Source of the DNA: an uncultured Bacteroidales bacterium
GTDB lineage: Bacteria; Bacteroidota; Bacteroidia; Bacteroidales; Bacteroidaceae
DNA length: 42,939 bases
Direction of reading: 5' to 3'
NCBI GenBank assembly: GCA_902788315.1
Contig: CADAJS010000035.1
Coordinates: forward strand, 1 to 42,939
Under the pieces are notes generated by a model. It was given only the letters and a program-made list of their open reading frames with translations, was not told where the DNA came from and ran no database searches. This document shows, piece after piece, positions 40,668 to 42,939 of this stretch (positions are counted from its first letter, which is position 1; every line of letters begins with the position of its first letter). Made by a program: the position numbers and the translations under genes.

Positions 40668-42833
40668 GTGAATCGCATAGTATTTTTTCTCCTCGTTTTG
40701 CTTCCGCTGTGCGCTGGGGCACACGAGAAATTCTCGTTCGGGACAAAGACCAACCCACGGGGTGTCACCTTTGAGGTGGACTCGCGAGGTCTCATCGTGG
40801 GTGGCAGGCATGTATTGCCCGTTATGGGCGAGATACACTATGCGCGTGTGCCCGCTGCGGAGTGGAAACGCGAGATACAGAAGATGCGTGCAGGCGGAAT
40901 CACCATAATCGCCACCTATTGCTTCTGGATTCACCACGAGCCTGCAGAAGGACAATGGGACTGGAGCGGGAACAAGAACCTCAGGCAGTTTCTGCAGGTT
41001 TGCAAGGAGGAGGATATGCCTGTGGTGCTGAGAATAGGGCCCTTCTGTCACGGAGAGGTCTATCAGGGTGGCATTCCGGCATGGATTGTGGAGAAAGCGC
41101 TCTCCGACCCTCAGAACTACAAGCTCAGGAGTACCGCACCAGGGTTCCTTGCCGCCACCAGAAGGCTGTACGAGCACCTCTTTGCTCAGGCAAAGGGACT
41201 GTTATGGAAGGATGGCGGTCCGGTGGTAGGCATACAGATAGAGAATGAATGTAGCGGACCGTGGAGCTACCTCATGGCACTCCGCGAGACGGCAGTCAGC
41301 ATAGGTTTCGACGTCCCCTTCATGACCCGCACAGGATGGCCGAAGCTCAATGGGCCCGAGGAGTTCGGAAAGCTGCTGCCACTCTATGGCGACTATGCCG
41401 ACGGCTTCTGGGACAGAAGTCTCAACGATATGCCAGGTGACTATCCGAAGGCATTCACCATGAAAGAACAGCGCATAAACGCCAACATTGCAACAGAGAC
41501 CTTCAGCAAGAAAGAACTTACCGAAGGGGGCAGCAACTCTAAAGTCAATGGGAGGCGGGCACTCACCTACCCCTACCTGACCTGCGAACTGGGAGGCGGC
41601 ATGATGCCGTCATATCACAGGCGAATAAACATATCGGGCAACGAAGCCGCACCGCTGGCAATATGCAAACTGGGGTCGGGATCGAATCTTCTGGGATATT
41701 ACATGTATCACGGGGGCACAAACCCTTATTGCACCGACCATACCATGGCAGAAACGCAGGACTCGAAGGTGACGAACTATAACGACATGCCATATATGAC
41801 ATACGACTTCCAGGCACCACTCGGAGAAATGGGGCAGCCGAACCTCAATGCCTTCCACCAGACGCGCCTTCTGCATCAGTTCCTCGCCGACTGGGGAGAC
41901 ATGCTAAGCCAGATGGATGTGGACAGCATCTCGGAACACTATGCCCGACGTGGATGCTTTGAATTCTATAACGACTACGTCCGCCTCATCAACGAAGGGG
42001 GCAGAGCCTATGTGCGCCCAGTGGACATGCCCTGGGGCGGGCACAGCATTACAGCCAACGCACAGCCGTTCTGCAAAACAGACAACACACTATACTTCAT
42101 TCCGATAAAAGGAATGGAACCAAAGATATGGATCGACGGCAATGAGGTGATAGGCAGCAAGGGCAAGGGGCCAAGAGTTAATTCCTCATTCCACCTTCCT
42201 CATCCCTCGCAGACAAAAGACATGGAGGTCACTCTGCTATCTGAGGACGAAGCTATAAGGTCATTCAAGATTGACAACAAGATTTATGTGGCAAAGAAGG
42301 CTGGCAACATAATATACAAGGATGGGGACAAGATAGTAGAAGAAGAATGGAAGACGCAGAAGAAACTCAGCAGCAGGAAGATTAAGAGGGTGAAAGAAGC
42401 TGGAGAGCCTCGGATTGTCCCGATGGGAGCACAAAAAGCTGCTGCAATGCCGACTGACGAAGACTTCGAGAATGCAGCAGTCTGGCATCTGAATATCAAA
42501 GGACTTCCGGCAGGCGCTGACAAATTCCTGCGGATAGACTATACCGGTGACTGCGCCAGGATATACGCAGACGGCAAACTCGTAATGGACAACTTCTGGA
42601 ACGGCAAACCGATGTTAGTAAGGATGTCGGACCTTGAGAAGAAAACAGTGGAGCTGCGCATTCTGCCACTAAGCAAGGATGCACCGATATACCTCCAGAA
42701 AGAGCAAAAGGAGATACGAGACAGCAGTCCATCCCCCCTGCTGCAACTTGACGGCATCAGCCTCCTCCTCTGTCGTCACCACAATAAAACAAATAAGTCC
42801 ATGCAAAAAAAACGGACCAAACGAAAAGATTAA
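40668..42833 (+). CDS. Secreted GH35 beta-galactosidase-like glycosidase
   Basis: The product has 721 residues. MNRIVFFLLVLLPLCAGA is a signal peptide. The TIM-barrel of glycoside hydrolase family 35 begins with VMGEIHYARVPAAEWKRE near 47-64 and LRIGPFCHGEVYQGGIPAW near 122. The acid/base is the second Glu of IENE (about E194); the nucleophile is probably the Glu of LTCELGGG (about E307). Beta-sandwich domains fill the C-terminal part (DKFLRIDYTGDCARIYADG near 625). The protein ends in a basic tail, NKSMQKKRTKRKD, not typical of the family and coded next to an A8 run, so a frameshift near the end is possible. It should release terminal beta-galactose from glycans in the periplasm. A weak terminator follows. 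Confidence 0.9.
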   Translation: MNRIVFFLLVLLPLCAGAHEKFSFGTKTNPRGVTFEVDSRGLIVGGRHVLPVMGEIHYARVPAAEWKREIQKMRAGGITIIATYCFWIHHEPAEGQWDWSGNKNLRQFLQVCKEEDMPVVLRIGPFCHGEVYQGGIPAWIVEKALSDPQNYKLRSTAPGFLAATRRLYEHLFAQAKGLLWKDGGPVVGIQIENECSGPWSYLMALRETAVSIGFDVPFMTRTGWPKLNGPEEFGKLLPLYGDYADGFWDRSLNDMPGDYPKAFTMKEQRINANIATETFSKKELTEGGSNSKVNGRRALTYPYLTCELGGGMMPSYHRRINISGNEAAPLAICKLGSGSNLLGYYMYHGGTNPYCTDHTMAETQDSKVTNYNDMPYMTYDFQAPLGEMGQPNLNAFHQTRLLHQFLADWGDMLSQMDVDSISEHYARRGCFEFYNDYVRLINEGGRAYVRPVDMPWGGHSITANAQPFCKTDNTLYFIPIKGMEPKIWIDGNEVIGSKGKGPRVNSSFHLPHPSQTKDMEVTLLSEDEAIRSFKIDNKIYVAKKAGNIIYKDGDKIVEEEWKTQKKLSSRKIKRVKEAGEPRIVPMGAQKAAAMPTDEDFENAAVWHLNIKGLPAGADKFLRIDYTGDCARIYADGKLVMDNFWNGKPMLVRMSDLEKKTVELRILPLSKDAPIYLQKEQKEIRDSSPSPLLQLDGISLLLCRHHNKTNKSMQKKRTKRKD

Positions 42834-42847
42834 ATGAACGAAGTTTC

Positions 42848-42866
42848 GGGAGTTCCTCCCCTTTTT
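42848..42866 (+). terminator. Weak terminator after the GH35 gene
   Basis: 5-bp stem GGGAG/CTCCC with a 3-base loop, followed by C and five T. Confidence 0.5.
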
Positions 42867-42939
42867 ACATTGGTATATTCCACAAGTATGTTCAAGCCAC
42901 TCACTTGTTTCGAAGTATTGATGTAAACCCTATTTATGA

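Overview
The window looks like chromosomal DNA of a Bacteroidales bacterium, most likely Prevotellaceae or a close relative. The evidence is: promoters of the Bacteroidetes primary sigma type (TTTG, 19-20 bp, TAnnTTTG) in front of many genes; few clear Shine-Dalgarno sites; a Na+-pumping methylmalonyl-CoA decarboxylase operon typical of propionate formers; GLUG-repeat, fasciclin and FtsX-type proteins; and a fairly high GC content. No rRNA, tRNA, CRISPR array, phage or complete insertion sequence was seen.

Layout. 1-2.1 kb: the start of a Tat-exported protein (cut by the window edge), an Rpn/PDDEXK nuclease-like gene with a tandem GRAE repeat, and a small lipoprotein. 2.1-2.5 kb: a coding remnant and two hairpin-promoter repeats. 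2.5-8.7 kb: Upf1/IGHMBP2-type helicase, GH57-like secreted enzyme, ndk, and an M23/LysM cell-wall protein. 8.7-9.3 kb: gene-free, with a strong terminator and a bracketed 22-bp tandem repeat. 9.3-15.6 kb: a large three-module GLUG surface protein and a fasciclin lipoprotein. 15.8-23.9 kb (all minus strand): ilvE, the set histidine phosphatase-xseA-xseB, and the decarboxylase operon mmdA-gamma-biotin carrier-mmdB, whose carrier has two biotinyl domains. 24-27.5 kb: GH43-like enzyme, MATE exporter, phosphodiesterase.

27.6-38.9 kb is the most coherent system. On the minus strand lie TolC, an 8-TM FtsX permease and an HlyD adaptor. On the plus strand lie an NtrC-type response regulator, a histidine kinase with almost no periplasmic domain, a second 8-TM FtsX permease and one LolD/MacB-type ATPase. 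Both transport arms have sigma-54-like promoters and paired GTGCGAAA-type palindromic sites about two helical turns apart, so the regulator probably drives both arms. The two permeases share nearly identical 3' ends in inverted orientation, and three 18-bp palindromes with an exact 22-bp period lie between the permease and adaptor genes.

38.9-42.9 kb: a tandem hairpin-promoter array, an S23-type four-helix-bundle gene between mirrored 9-bp repeats, ruvA, and a secreted GH35 beta-galactosidase-like enzyme.

The most unusual non-coding feature is a dispersed element. It consists of an inverted repeat whose arm sequences differ between copies but stay complementary, with the -33 box inside one arm, followed exactly 19 bp later by a -7 box in a conserved GCTTATTCGTAMCTTTGC context. 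Copies occur at about 2.4, 2.5, 16.9, 19.7, 39.1, 39.2 and 39.3 kb, with a looser one at 25.5 kb. In both tandem clusters only the gene-proximal copy keeps a consensus -7 box.
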